Assembly: GCA_964448675.1 (NCBI GenBank)
Contig: CAYUZU010000019.1
Coordinates: 37,464 to 101,463 of the forward strand
Source: CAYUZU01 sp964448675
GTDB taxonomy: Bacteria > Planctomycetota > Phycisphaerae > UBA1845 > Fen-1342
Direction: 5' to 3'
DNA: 64,000 nt
Shown: positions 57,213 through 64,000 of the stretch, one piece after another
How positions within the stretch are numbered: the stretch's first letter is position 1
How the letters are laid out: each line of letters opens with the position of its first letter
Made by a program: the position numbers and the translations under genes
The notes under the pieces: model-generated
What the model saw: the letters and a program-made list of their open reading frames with translations, nothing else
The model's database searches: none
Told to the model about the DNA's origin: nothing

Positions 57213-58511
57213 CTACTCGACCCGCGCGATCAGCAGCGTGCGGTCGTCGTCCGCCGGCCGCCCCGCCGCAAACGCCTCCACCGCGGCGATGACGTCCGCG
57301 ATCAGCACGTCCGCATTCGTTCCGCAGCGCGACAGGATGCGGTCCAGCCGACCGGTGCCGAACAGCTCGCCCGCCGGGTTGTGGGCTTCGGTAATCCCGT
57401 CGGTGTAGAAGATGATCTGGTCGCCGCTGCGCAGCGGCTGGTGGGACTCGCTGTAGACCTCGCCGGGCTCGACCCCCAGCGGCAGCCCGCCCACCCGATC
57501 CAGCTCGATCAATTCGCCGGTGGCGCAGCGCTTGAGCCGCGGCGGATCGTGACCGGCGCTCGCGTAGCGCAGCCCGCGGTTGTTGGCGTCGTAGATGCCG
57601 TAGAAGGCCGTCACGAAGGTCCCCGCGCCACGCGTGTAGAACTCGGTCAGCTGCTCGTTGAGCCGCGTGAGCAGTGCACCGGGCGGCGTCGGGGGCTCCG
57701 GGTGCGTGTGCGCCAGCGAGTGCGTGATGGCCATCATCACCGCCGCCGGCGTGCCGTGCCCGCTGACATCGGCCATCAGCAGCCCCCATTGGTTGTCCGC
57801 CAGCGGGAAGACGTCGTAGTAGTCGCCGCCGGCGCGGCGCGAGGTCTGGTAATGCGCGGCCAGCTCCAGGCCCGGGATCGCCGGCAGCGTCGCCGGCAGC
57901 AGCGACCGCTGGATGGTCGCCACGGCGCGCAGCTCGGCGTCGATCGCGTCGTAGGCCTGTTTGAGCTGGTCGCTGAGCACCAGGTTGTGAACGGCGCGGC
58001 CGAAGAGGTTCGCTTGCCAGACGTTCTCGGGCAGGTCCTCCTCGCGAAACGCGTGCGGCTCCCGCCGCATGGCCAGGACCATGTTCAGCGCCGCCCCCTG
58101 GTCGAACATGGGCAGTGCCATGAGCGATCGCTGGCCGGCCAGGTAGGCGTAGCCCGGATCGTCCGGCGTGACATCCAGATCGTTGATGATCACGGCCCGC
58201 TCGTTATAGATCAGATCCGTCAGCAGGCCACCGTGGATACGCGGGTGGCGGTGCTGCTCGCGCCAGGGGTTGATGTCCTCGGTCCACTCGCTATCGCGGG
58301 TGACACGCACGACCGGGTATTCGTGCCCCCGCCGGCTGAGGCTCACGAGGCGGTCGCGCGGATTGATCCGGGCCGTCCGCTCACCATAAGCCCGCACCAT
58401 TTCCTGCGGATCGCGGTAGGAGCTGACCTCGCGCATCGTGTCCAGGACGAGTTGCAGTCGCGTCTGCCAGTTGGCAAGGGCGCCGGCACCCGGCGCCTGG
58501 TCGTCGTTCAT
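57213..58511 (-). CDS. PP2C-type (SpoIIE/RsbU) serine phosphatase with N-terminal sensor domain
   Basis: 432 residues from the ATG at 58511 (GAGGTGAG upstream). The first about 190 residues look like a GAF-type sensor (LVLDTMREVSSYRDPQEMVR, SLMALPMFDQGAALNMVLAM). The C-terminal PPM phosphatase domain has RRAGGDYYDVFPL and LLMADVSGHGTPAAVMM with the metal-binding aspartates, YASAGHDPPRLKR and IIFYTDGITEAHN, with the final DDDRTLLIARV. It probably dephosphorylates a Ser or Thr on an anti-sigma antagonist or similar regulator. Its position upstream of pilB suggests regulation linked to surface motility, but this is only proximity. Confidence 0.9.
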   Translation of the reverse strand: MNDDQAPGAGALANWQTRLQLVLDTMREVSSYRDPQEMVRAYGERTARINPRDRLVSLSRRGHEYPVVRVTRDSEWTEDINPWREQHRHPRIHGGLLTDLIYNERAVIINDLDVTPDDPGYAYLAGQRSLMALPMFDQGAALNMVLAMRREPHAFREEDLPENVWQANLFGRAVHNLVLSDQLKQAYDAIDAELRAVATIQRSLLPATLPAIPGLELAAHYQTSRRAGGDYYDVFPLADNQWGLLMADVSGHGTPAAVMMAITHSLAHTHPEPPTPPGALLTRLNEQLTEFYTRGAGTFVTAFYGIYDANNRGLRYASAGHDPPRLKRCATGELIELDRVGGLPLGVEPGEVYSESHQPLRSGDQIIFYTDGITEAHNPAGELFGTGRLDRILSRCGTNADVLIADVIAAVEAFAAGRPADDDRTLLIARVE

Positions 58512-58613
58512 GGGGTCTCACCTCGCGGATCACGGCCGCCGACCGCGGGCGGCCAGTCATGCTGAGTATAGACGACGGCGTCCGGCTTGCACGGCGCGCG
58601 GCCCGCGGGCGCC

Positions 58614-58643
58614 TTGGAGCGGGCTGTGGTGCTGTAGTACAAT
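58614..58643 (+). promoter_or_regulatory. Candidate sigma70-type promoter
   Basis: TTGGAG (58614-58619) and TACAAT (58638-58643), 18-base spacing, 67 bases before the ATG of the PLP-enzyme gene. Confidence 0.45.
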
Positions 58644-58709
58644 CGCCCGAGTACGCGCAACCGCGTCTTCGTGCGCACCGTGCGCCTCTGGCCCGAAAGG
58701 AACCGCAGC

Positions 58710-59936
58710 ATGCCCGACTTCGACCCCATCAAGTCTCTCGCAAACATGCGCCACGAGTTCGGCGAGCACGGTGGTGTGAACATGTCCATCGAGGCCAGCA
58801 CCACCTTCACCGTCCTCCACGCGCAGACGATGCCCGCCATCTTCCAGGGCCGGCTCGGCCCGGATACCGGCGGCTGCTTTCTCTACGGCCGGCACTTCAA
58901 CCCGACCGTCTACGTGCTCGGCCGCGAGCTGGCCGCCATCGAGGGCACCGAGGCCGGCTACTGCTCGGCCAGCGGCATGTCGGCGATCGCCTGCACCATC
59001 ATGCAGCTCGCCGGGCACGATACGCACGTCGTTGCCGGGGATACGCTCTACGGCGGCACGTTCGCCATCCTGAAGGAGTTTCTGCCGCAGAAGGTCGGCC
59101 TGCAGACGACTTTCGTCGACGTGACGGACCACGACGCCGTCGAGCGGGCCTTCACCGACCAGACGCGCGTGCTGTACGTGGAGTCGATGGCCAACCCGAC
59201 CCTGGAGGTCGCGGACATCCCGTCGCTGGCCGAGATCGCCCACCGCCACGGTGCGAAGCTGGTGGTCGACAACACGTTCAGCCCGATGATCATCTCGCCC
59301 GCGCAGCTCGGGGCGGACGTGGTGGTCTACAGCCTGACGAAATTCATCAACGGGGCGTCCGACTACATCGCCGGCGCCGTATGCGCCTCGCACGAGTTCA
59401 TCGTCGAGCTGATGGACCTCCACACCGGCGCGCTCATGCTGCTCGGCCCGACGATGGACCCCCAGACCGCCTTCAACATCAGTTTGCGCCTGCCGCATCT
59501 GGGCATCCGCATGCAGGAGCACAGCCGCCGGGCGCTGGCCTTCGCCGAGCGCATGGCCGAGCGTGACGTCCCCGTGACTTACCCCGGGCTGCCGACCCAC
59601 CCGCAACACGCACTGCTCGAGCGGATCGCCAACAAGGGCTTCGGCTACGGCGGGCTGCTGGGCGTCGACCTCGGTACCGCCGAGCGGGCGTACAAGTTCA
59701 TGGAGCTGCTGCAGAACAAGGACCGCTTCGGCTTCATGGCTGTAAGCCTGGGGTACTTCGACACGCTCATGTCCTGCTCAGGCTCGTCAACGTCCAGCGA
59801 GCTGTCCGAAGACGACCGGCGCCAGGCCGGCATCTCGCCCGGCTACGTGCGCATGTCCATCGGCTACACCGGCACGCTGGAACAGCGCTGGAGCCAGCTC
59901 GAGGACGCGCTGCGCGAGATGGGGCTGGTCAAATGA
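58710..59936 (+). CDS. Cystathionine gamma-synthase/methionine gamma-lyase family PLP enzyme
   Basis: 408 residues from the ATG at 58710 (AAAGGA at 58696-58701). PLP-fold motifs of the Cys/Met metabolism family: EAGYCSASGMSAIACTIM, LYGGTFAILKEF, RVLYVESMANPTLEVADIP, LVVDNTFSPMI and the Schiff-base lysine in VVYSLTKFINGASDYIAG. C-terminal SIGYTGTLEQRWSQLEDAL is usual for the family. Sulfur amino-acid synthesis or breakdown; gamma-synthase, gamma-lyase and O-acetylhomoserine sulfhydrylase cannot be separated from sequence alone. Confidence 0.9.
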   Translation: MPDFDPIKSLANMRHEFGEHGGVNMSIEASTTFTVLHAQTMPAIFQGRLGPDTGGCFLYGRHFNPTVYVLGRELAAIEGTEAGYCSASGMSAIACTIMQLAGHDTHVVAGDTLYGGTFAILKEFLPQKVGLQTTFVDVTDHDAVERAFTDQTRVLYVESMANPTLEVADIPSLAEIAHRHGAKLVVDNTFSPMIISPAQLGADVVVYSLTKFINGASDYIAGAVCASHEFIVELMDLHTGALMLLGPTMDPQTAFNISLRLPHLGIRMQEHSRRALAFAERMAERDVPVTYPGLPTHPQHALLERIANKGFGYGGLLGVDLGTAERAYKFMELLQNKDRFGFMAVSLGYFDTLMSCSGSSTSSELSEDDRRQAGISPGYVRMSIGYTGTLEQRWSQLEDALREMGLVK

Positions 59937-59960
59937 ACACCCGGTGACAGGCCGCCGGCG

Positions 59961-60986
59961 CTACGTGTCACACAAGCGCTGGTACTGCTCCAGGCAATAG
60001 CGGTCCGTCATGCCCGCCACGTAATCCGTCACGACCCGCTGCACCGGCTGCGTGTCGAGCCGCTTGCCGAAGCGCGCCGGCAGGTGCGACGGTTCCGCGA
60101 CCAGCGTGTCGAACACGGCCGCCAGGATACGGCGGGCATGGTCGTCCGCCCGCTGCAGTGCCGTGCTGCGATAGACGTTGCCTAGCAGGTGGGCGTCGAG
60201 CTCGTCGACCTGGGCTTCCAGCCCCGGCGACAGTGCGACGCGGCCCGTGTCCGCGTACGTCACGGCGATGTCGTCGAGCAGCCGCCCCTGCATGCGGTCG
60301 GTCGCGCTGCGCACGTGGCCGAGCCACGTTTCGGGCGGGCTCGTCGCTGGCCCGTCGTAGCTTGCCTGCCACAACGCCAGCCCGGCCAGGCCCGTGGGCG
60401 CAAGCAGGCCGGCGTACAACCCGTCGAGCAGGTCGTGCACCGCGTACGTCAGGCGATCGGCCAGGTCGACGACGTGGCTCTCGGGCGGCGGGGGCCGACC
60501 GTCCTGCAGCGGGTGTGGTCCGGGGCGGTCGAAGCGGGTGTTGTGCTTGGCGAGGCATTCGCGCACGACACGCGTGAGATTCAACCCGTAGAACGCGGGG
60601 TAGGGGTGTTCGAGCTCCTCGACAACGCGCAGCGTGTGGCGGTTGTGCTCGAAACCGCCATGTGCCGTCAGGCATTCGTTCAGTGCCTTTTCGCCGGCGT
60701 GTCCGAAGGGCGGGTGGCCGAGGTCGTGCGCGAGCGCCACGACCTCCGCGAGCACCGCGTCGAGCTTCAGCCGGCCAGCAATGCAGCGCGCCAGGTGCGC
60801 GACCTCCATCGTGTGGGTCAGGCGCGTGCGGAAGTGGTCGCTCTCGGGCGCGACGAACACCTGCGTCTTGTGCTGCAGGCGGCGAAACGCGGCCGCGTGC
60901 ACCACACGCTGGCGATCCAGGAGCAGCGGCGGCAGCAGTTTGGCCAACGGATCTGGATGTTCACGGCTCAGGTCGTGCGCGGGCAT
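59961..60986 (-). CDS. dgt: dGTP triphosphohydrolase-like HD protein
   Basis: 341 residues from the ATG at 60986. The N-terminal VHAAAFRRLQHKTQVF and DHFRTRLTHTMEVAHLAR are dGTPase signatures. The HD metal centre is complete: His in RLTHTMEVAHLAR, His-Asp in ALAHDLGHPPFGHAGE, and Asp in VVDLADRLTYAVHDL. It hydrolyses dNTPs to nucleosides and triphosphate. Size and motif order match the shorter type-2 dGTPases rather than the E. coli Dgt of about 500 residues. It converges with the PLP-enzyme gene 24 bases away. Confidence 0.92.
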   Translation of the reverse strand: MPAHDLSREHPDPLAKLLPPLLLDRQRVVHAAAFRRLQHKTQVFVAPESDHFRTRLTHTMEVAHLARCIAGRLKLDAVLAEVVALAHDLGHPPFGHAGEKALNECLTAHGGFEHNRHTLRVVEELEHPYPAFYGLNLTRVVRECLAKHNTRFDRPGPHPLQDGRPPPPESHVVDLADRLTYAVHDLLDGLYAGLLAPTGLAGLALWQASYDGPATSPPETWLGHVRSATDRMQGRLLDDIAVTYADTGRVALSPGLEAQVDELDAHLLGNVYRSTALQRADDHARRILAAVFDTLVAEPSHLPARFGKRLDTQPVQRVVTDYVAGMTDRYCLEQYQRLCDT

Positions 60987-61060
60987 GGCTCACCGGGGCC
61001 TACCGATCGTCCGTGCCGGCAGCATACCCGCCGCACACCTGGGTTCCAAACCGGCGCGCG

Positions 61061-63100
61061 CTACTCGGCGGCCTCCGGCAGCTCGACCGCGCCAACGGCG
61101 CCGAAGTCCGCCAACGGGGCCGCGCTCACGCCGGCATACGAGACGGTATACACCGTGTTGTCGATGAAGGCCGCCCGGCGCCAGTCGCCCAGCCACCACG
61201 GTCGGTCGCCGGCGTCCACCGCGGCCAGGCGCCCCAGCGCGCTGAAGCCGGTGTCGGCCACGTCAAACACCAGGACCCCGTCGAACGCCAGCTCCATCGT
61301 GTAGCTCTCGTACGTGACGTCATCGGCGGTGAGCCGGACGGGCAGGCCCAGCAAGCCCTGGCTTTCGAGGAAGGTGAAGGCCTTGTGGGTCTCGCTGACC
61401 AACGACTGGCTGCCGTGACCGCCGAGCGCCAATTGCTCGATGAGCTGCGGATCGGTCGGGTCGCTGGTGTCGAACAGCGAGAGCTGCACCGCGTCGGGCA
61501 GCACGCCGCCCCACGGCGTCTCGACGGTCGAGCGGCCGACGCCGATGAGCCGGTTGTCACCGAAGGGGTGGAGGTATTCGCTGTACCCGGGGATCTTCAG
61601 CTCGCCGAGCAGGCTCGGGTTGGCCGGGTCGCTCAGGTCGATGACGAAGAGCGGGTCGATTCGCTCGAACGTGACCAGGTAGCCGCGCGGGCCGATGAAG
61701 CGGGCGGCGTAAATGTCCTCGTTGGGGGCGATGTTCTCGATCTCACCGATGACCTTGAGTTCGCTTGACAGCTGGGCCATCACGTAGACGGCGTTGTACG
61801 GCTCGTTGCTGTTGTTGGCTTGAGCGGTGTCCGCCGTTGCGACGGAAGTCGCGGGGACGCCGATCCCGATACCGCCCCGGAAGGACGGGGCCACGTGCGT
61901 CGCAAGCCGCAGGTACCCGTCGTGCTCGCCCAGCGAGAACTGGTTGAGCAGCCGCCCGGGCACGATGCCGCTGCCGGCGTAGCGGGCGCCGGTCTGCTCC
62001 TCGAAGACGAACTTGTGCACCTTCGTCACGTGCCGGGTGGTGCCCTCGTAGTCATACTCGTCATCCGTCACGTACAGCGCGTCGGGCGAGGCGTAGATCG
62101 TGCCGGCGTCGGCCATCACGGCGACCGCGCCGATCTGCTGTTCGACGTTACTGGCATCGATTGTCACGACGGCGGTCGTGTAATAGCCGTCACCGGTGGC
62201 GGGGCGGTAGTACCCCTGCCAGCCGACCATCGGCTGAGCCGCCCCGGCGATGCGCACCGCGGGAATAACCTCCTCGAGCGTCATGCCGTTGATGCGGGCG
62301 GGTGTCGGGTCGGCCGGCAGCTCCGGCGCGATGGTCAGCACCAGGTACAGCCGGCCACCGGTGAGGCGCGACGTTACCAGCCAGCCGTCGAGGTCGATGG
62401 CACCCGTGGCGGCCGGCGCCGCGGGTTCGCTGATGTCGTACGACCACACGACCACGCGGGCCGCGGGCTCGTACCAGATGAGCCCGGGCACGCGCGGAAC
62501 GCTGTCGGCGACCGCGGCGTCGCCGGGGCTTGTGTCCTCGTCATCTGCGTCGTCGCTGCTGGCATAGGTGTCGACCCGTAGCCACGGCTGCTCGAGGACG
62601 ATCAGTTGGTTGTTAAACAGGTACAGGGCCTGCACGCGGCCCTCGAAGTCGATGCGGGCGAGTTCGGCCATCGCATCGGCGGGCCTGGCCTTCACGATCC
62701 GCACACTCTGGTCCTGGGCGATGAAGAAGTGAGTGCCGTCGGACTTGAAGACGTCGCTCTCGTCGACGCCGGCTTCCTGTATGTTGGTGGTCGTGAAATC
62801 GGTTGCCCCACCCTGGGCGTCTTCGGCGGCCCCGTCGTTGGCCGTTGCGGCGCCGGCGTCCGCTGCGAGTGGCGTGGCGAAGGTAAAGAACCCGAAACCG
62901 GTGGAGCGTGAACGGTGGCGCTGGGTGGCCTGGTCCTTGAAGAAGCCGAGCAGATCGTCGGCCGATTCAAAGGGCTGGAGGGTGGCCTGCTCGTTGTCGG
63001 GGTTGGTGGGGGTCGCTGGGTCCCAGGGACAGCCGCCGAGCGTGAGAGTGAGGGTGGCGATGACGAGGGCGCTGGGCAGCAGGGTGCGTGTGCGTGGCAT
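61061..63100 (-). CDS. Secreted lipoprotein with beta-propeller domain (PF09826-like)
   Basis: 679 residues from the ATG at 63100 (AAGGAGA upstream). LVIATLTLTLGGC is a lipobox, so Cys24 is the likely lipid anchor. A serine/asparagine/alanine-rich linker (to about 100) leads to TTTNIQEAGVDESDVFKSDG, which is the hallmark of the C-terminal beta-propeller family first noted in archaea and Bacillus. Seven or so blades follow, with FFIAQDQSVRIVKA, LYLFNNQLIVLEQPW and YLVTFERIDPLFVIDLSDPA among them. Extracellular or periplasmic; binding partner unknown. Confidence 0.88.
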   Translation of the reverse strand: MPRTRTLLPSALVIATLTLTLGGCPWDPATPTNPDNEQATLQPFESADDLLGFFKDQATQRHRSRSTGFGFFTFATPLAADAGAATANDGAAEDAQGGATDFTTTNIQEAGVDESDVFKSDGTHFFIAQDQSVRIVKARPADAMAELARIDFEGRVQALYLFNNQLIVLEQPWLRVDTYASSDDADDEDTSPGDAAVADSVPRVPGLIWYEPAARVVVWSYDISEPAAPAATGAIDLDGWLVTSRLTGGRLYLVLTIAPELPADPTPARINGMTLEEVIPAVRIAGAAQPMVGWQGYYRPATGDGYYTTAVVTIDASNVEQQIGAVAVMADAGTIYASPDALYVTDDEYDYEGTTRHVTKVHKFVFEEQTGARYAGSGIVPGRLLNQFSLGEHDGYLRLATHVAPSFRGGIGIGVPATSVATADTAQANNSNEPYNAVYVMAQLSSELKVIGEIENIAPNEDIYAARFIGPRGYLVTFERIDPLFVIDLSDPANPSLLGELKIPGYSEYLHPFGDNRLIGVGRSTVETPWGGVLPDAVQLSLFDTSDPTDPQLIEQLALGGHGSQSLVSETHKAFTFLESQGLLGLPVRLTADDVTYESYTMELAFDGVLVFDVADTGFSALGRLAAVDAGDRPWWLGDWRRAAFIDNTVYTVSYAGVSAAPLADFGAVGAVELPEAAE

Positions 63101-63618
63101 GGGGCGTGTCTCCTTTTCGCATGTCCCGTGCGTGGCAGGCCGCGGTGGGCGAGTCGGCGGGCGAAAGTCGCCGGTCCTGCCTGTTGGAAGTGTAAGGTCG
63201 GGGGCAAGTGTCCGGGCCGCGGGCGGGGGTGGAGGTGGTTAATCCGATAAAGGATGCGCTGGGGGTGCAGGAGGGTGGTTTCCGGTTGACCGGGCGGGTC
63301 GTGAGCCCTCTCGATTGGGGGCTGAATTTTTTTCCGGGCGCGCCCTTGCCGAACGCCGATGTGGTGGTATTATACAGGGCCCCACTCAAGTGGTGGGGAC
63401 GCTCTTTGACAAGTAAACAGTGGACAGATAAGCCGTGAGAATGTGACGGCCGGCTGCTCCCCTGCGGCAAGCGGGAGTGGCGGGTCGCCATGAACAAGCC
63501 TGGCGGCACCCCGGTGTGTTGGGTGTCGTATCAGGTGGTTCGACATTCTCGTCCGCAGCGAGGTGTTGAGCTCCTTCAAATGAGCAGATAGCGACCGCGA
63601 GGTCGATATCACCGATTC
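63101..63618. other. rRNA leader region
   Basis: Upstream of 16S rRNA. Holds a promoter (see next entry), a GCCCCAC/GTGGTGGGG hairpin at about 63379-63400, and GCTCTTTGACAAGTAAAC (from about 63401), which looks like the BoxA-type antitermination segment of rRNA leaders. Short minus-strand frames across it look accidental. Confidence 0.6.
63346..63373 (+). promoter_or_regulatory. Candidate rRNA operon promoter
   Basis: TTGCCG (63346-63351) and TATTAT (63368-63373), 16-base spacing, about 245 bases before the 16S start, followed by leader elements usual for rRNA operons. Confidence 0.55.
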
Positions 63619-64000
63619 AATTTGAAGAGTTTGATCCTGGCTCAGAACGAACGCTGGCGGCATGGCTAAGACATGCAAGTCGTACGGACCGTTCTTCGGA
63701 AAGGTCAGTGGCGAAAGGGTGAGTAATGCATGGATAACGTACCCTGGACACCGGGATAACAGCGGGAGCAATCCCTTTGCGAAAGTGCTGCTAATACCGG
63801 ATGAAGTCATCGGGCCGCATGACCTGATGACCAAAGGTGGGGACCTTCGGGCCTGCCGGTCTGGGAGCGGTTCATGTCCTATCAGCTTGTTGGTGAGGTA
63901 ACGGCTCACCAAGGCTGCGACGGGTAGCGGGACTGAGAGGTTGGTCCGCCACATCGGGACTGAGACACTGCCCGGACACCTACGGGTGGCTGCAGTAACG
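63619..64000 (+). rRNA. rrs: 16S ribosomal RNA, 5' part (continues past window end)
   Basis: Begins with AATTTGAAGAGTTTGATCCT, the conserved 5' end of bacterial 16S rRNA, followed by GGCTCAGAACGAACGCTGGC and CATGCAAGTCG, and at about 63977 ACACCTACGGGTGGCTGC, the planctomycete variant of the EUB338 site. The rest of the gene is outside the window. Confidence 0.97.

Overview
The window is high-GC DNA from a member of the Planctomycetota. The 16S rRNA gene that begins at about 63619 carries the ACACCTACGGGTGGCTGC variant near 63977, which is the target of probe EUB338-II, the planctomycete variant of the EUB338 site. The protein content agrees: PEP-CTERM exported proteins, dockerin-like and DCNxNGxPDxCD calcium-repeat secreted proteins with beta-helices, a lysine-rich nuclear-type topoisomerase VI A subunit, and other families common in the phylum. 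A Phycisphaerae-like lineage is plausible, but this is inference.

Layout. 1-2.5 kb: end of an ABC substrate-binding gene and a coupled TonB-dependent receptor. 2.5-3.6 kb: scar with half a tRNA-Ser and a decayed IS21 transposase. 3.6-17.5 kb: secreted and surface proteins (two large beta-helix proteins, a PEP-CTERM protein), a phosphatase-fold/TPR protein, an unknown 423-aa protein, and two small remnants. 17.5-26 kb: an ABC exporter pair, a large VWA membrane protein, a thioredoxin lipoprotein, Topo VI subunit A and a TAXI-type binding protein. 26-31.7 kb: 2-oxoglutarate dehydrogenase E1 and E2, then a DUF1573 protein. 32-41.3 kb, all on the minus strand: hypCDEAB followed by hoxFUYH, a maturation protease and a single-domain response regulator. 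This is a complete NAD-linked [NiFe] hydrogenase (group 3d-like) with most of its maturation machinery; hypF is absent from the window. 43.0 kb: a short SelW/Rdx-family gene whose CxxU motif uses an in-frame TGA followed by a bacterial-type SECIS hairpin; it is easily missed by ORF calling. 43.3-47.8 kb: an island bounded by a 59-bp direct repeat, holding two truncated IS1380-family fragments, a UroD-family enzyme and a PEP-CTERM repeat protein. 47.8-63.1 kb: housekeeping genes (PEBP lipoprotein, thiD, a DNA-binding winged-helix protein, tsaD, trxB, pilT, pilB, a PP2C phosphatase, a PLP-dependent sulfur amino-acid enzyme, dgt, a secreted beta-propeller lipoprotein). 63.1 kb to the end: an rRNA promoter and leader and the start of 16S rRNA.

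How the parts fit. The hox/hyp block would let the cell exchange electrons between H2 and NAD(H); sucAB, trxB and the thioredoxin lipoprotein indicate an oxidative, thiol-active metabolism. The selenoprotein implies that SelA/B/C/D are encoded elsewhere in the genome. The pil genes and secreted repeat proteins point to a surface-attached way of life. All functional calls are from reading the sequence; no database search was run.
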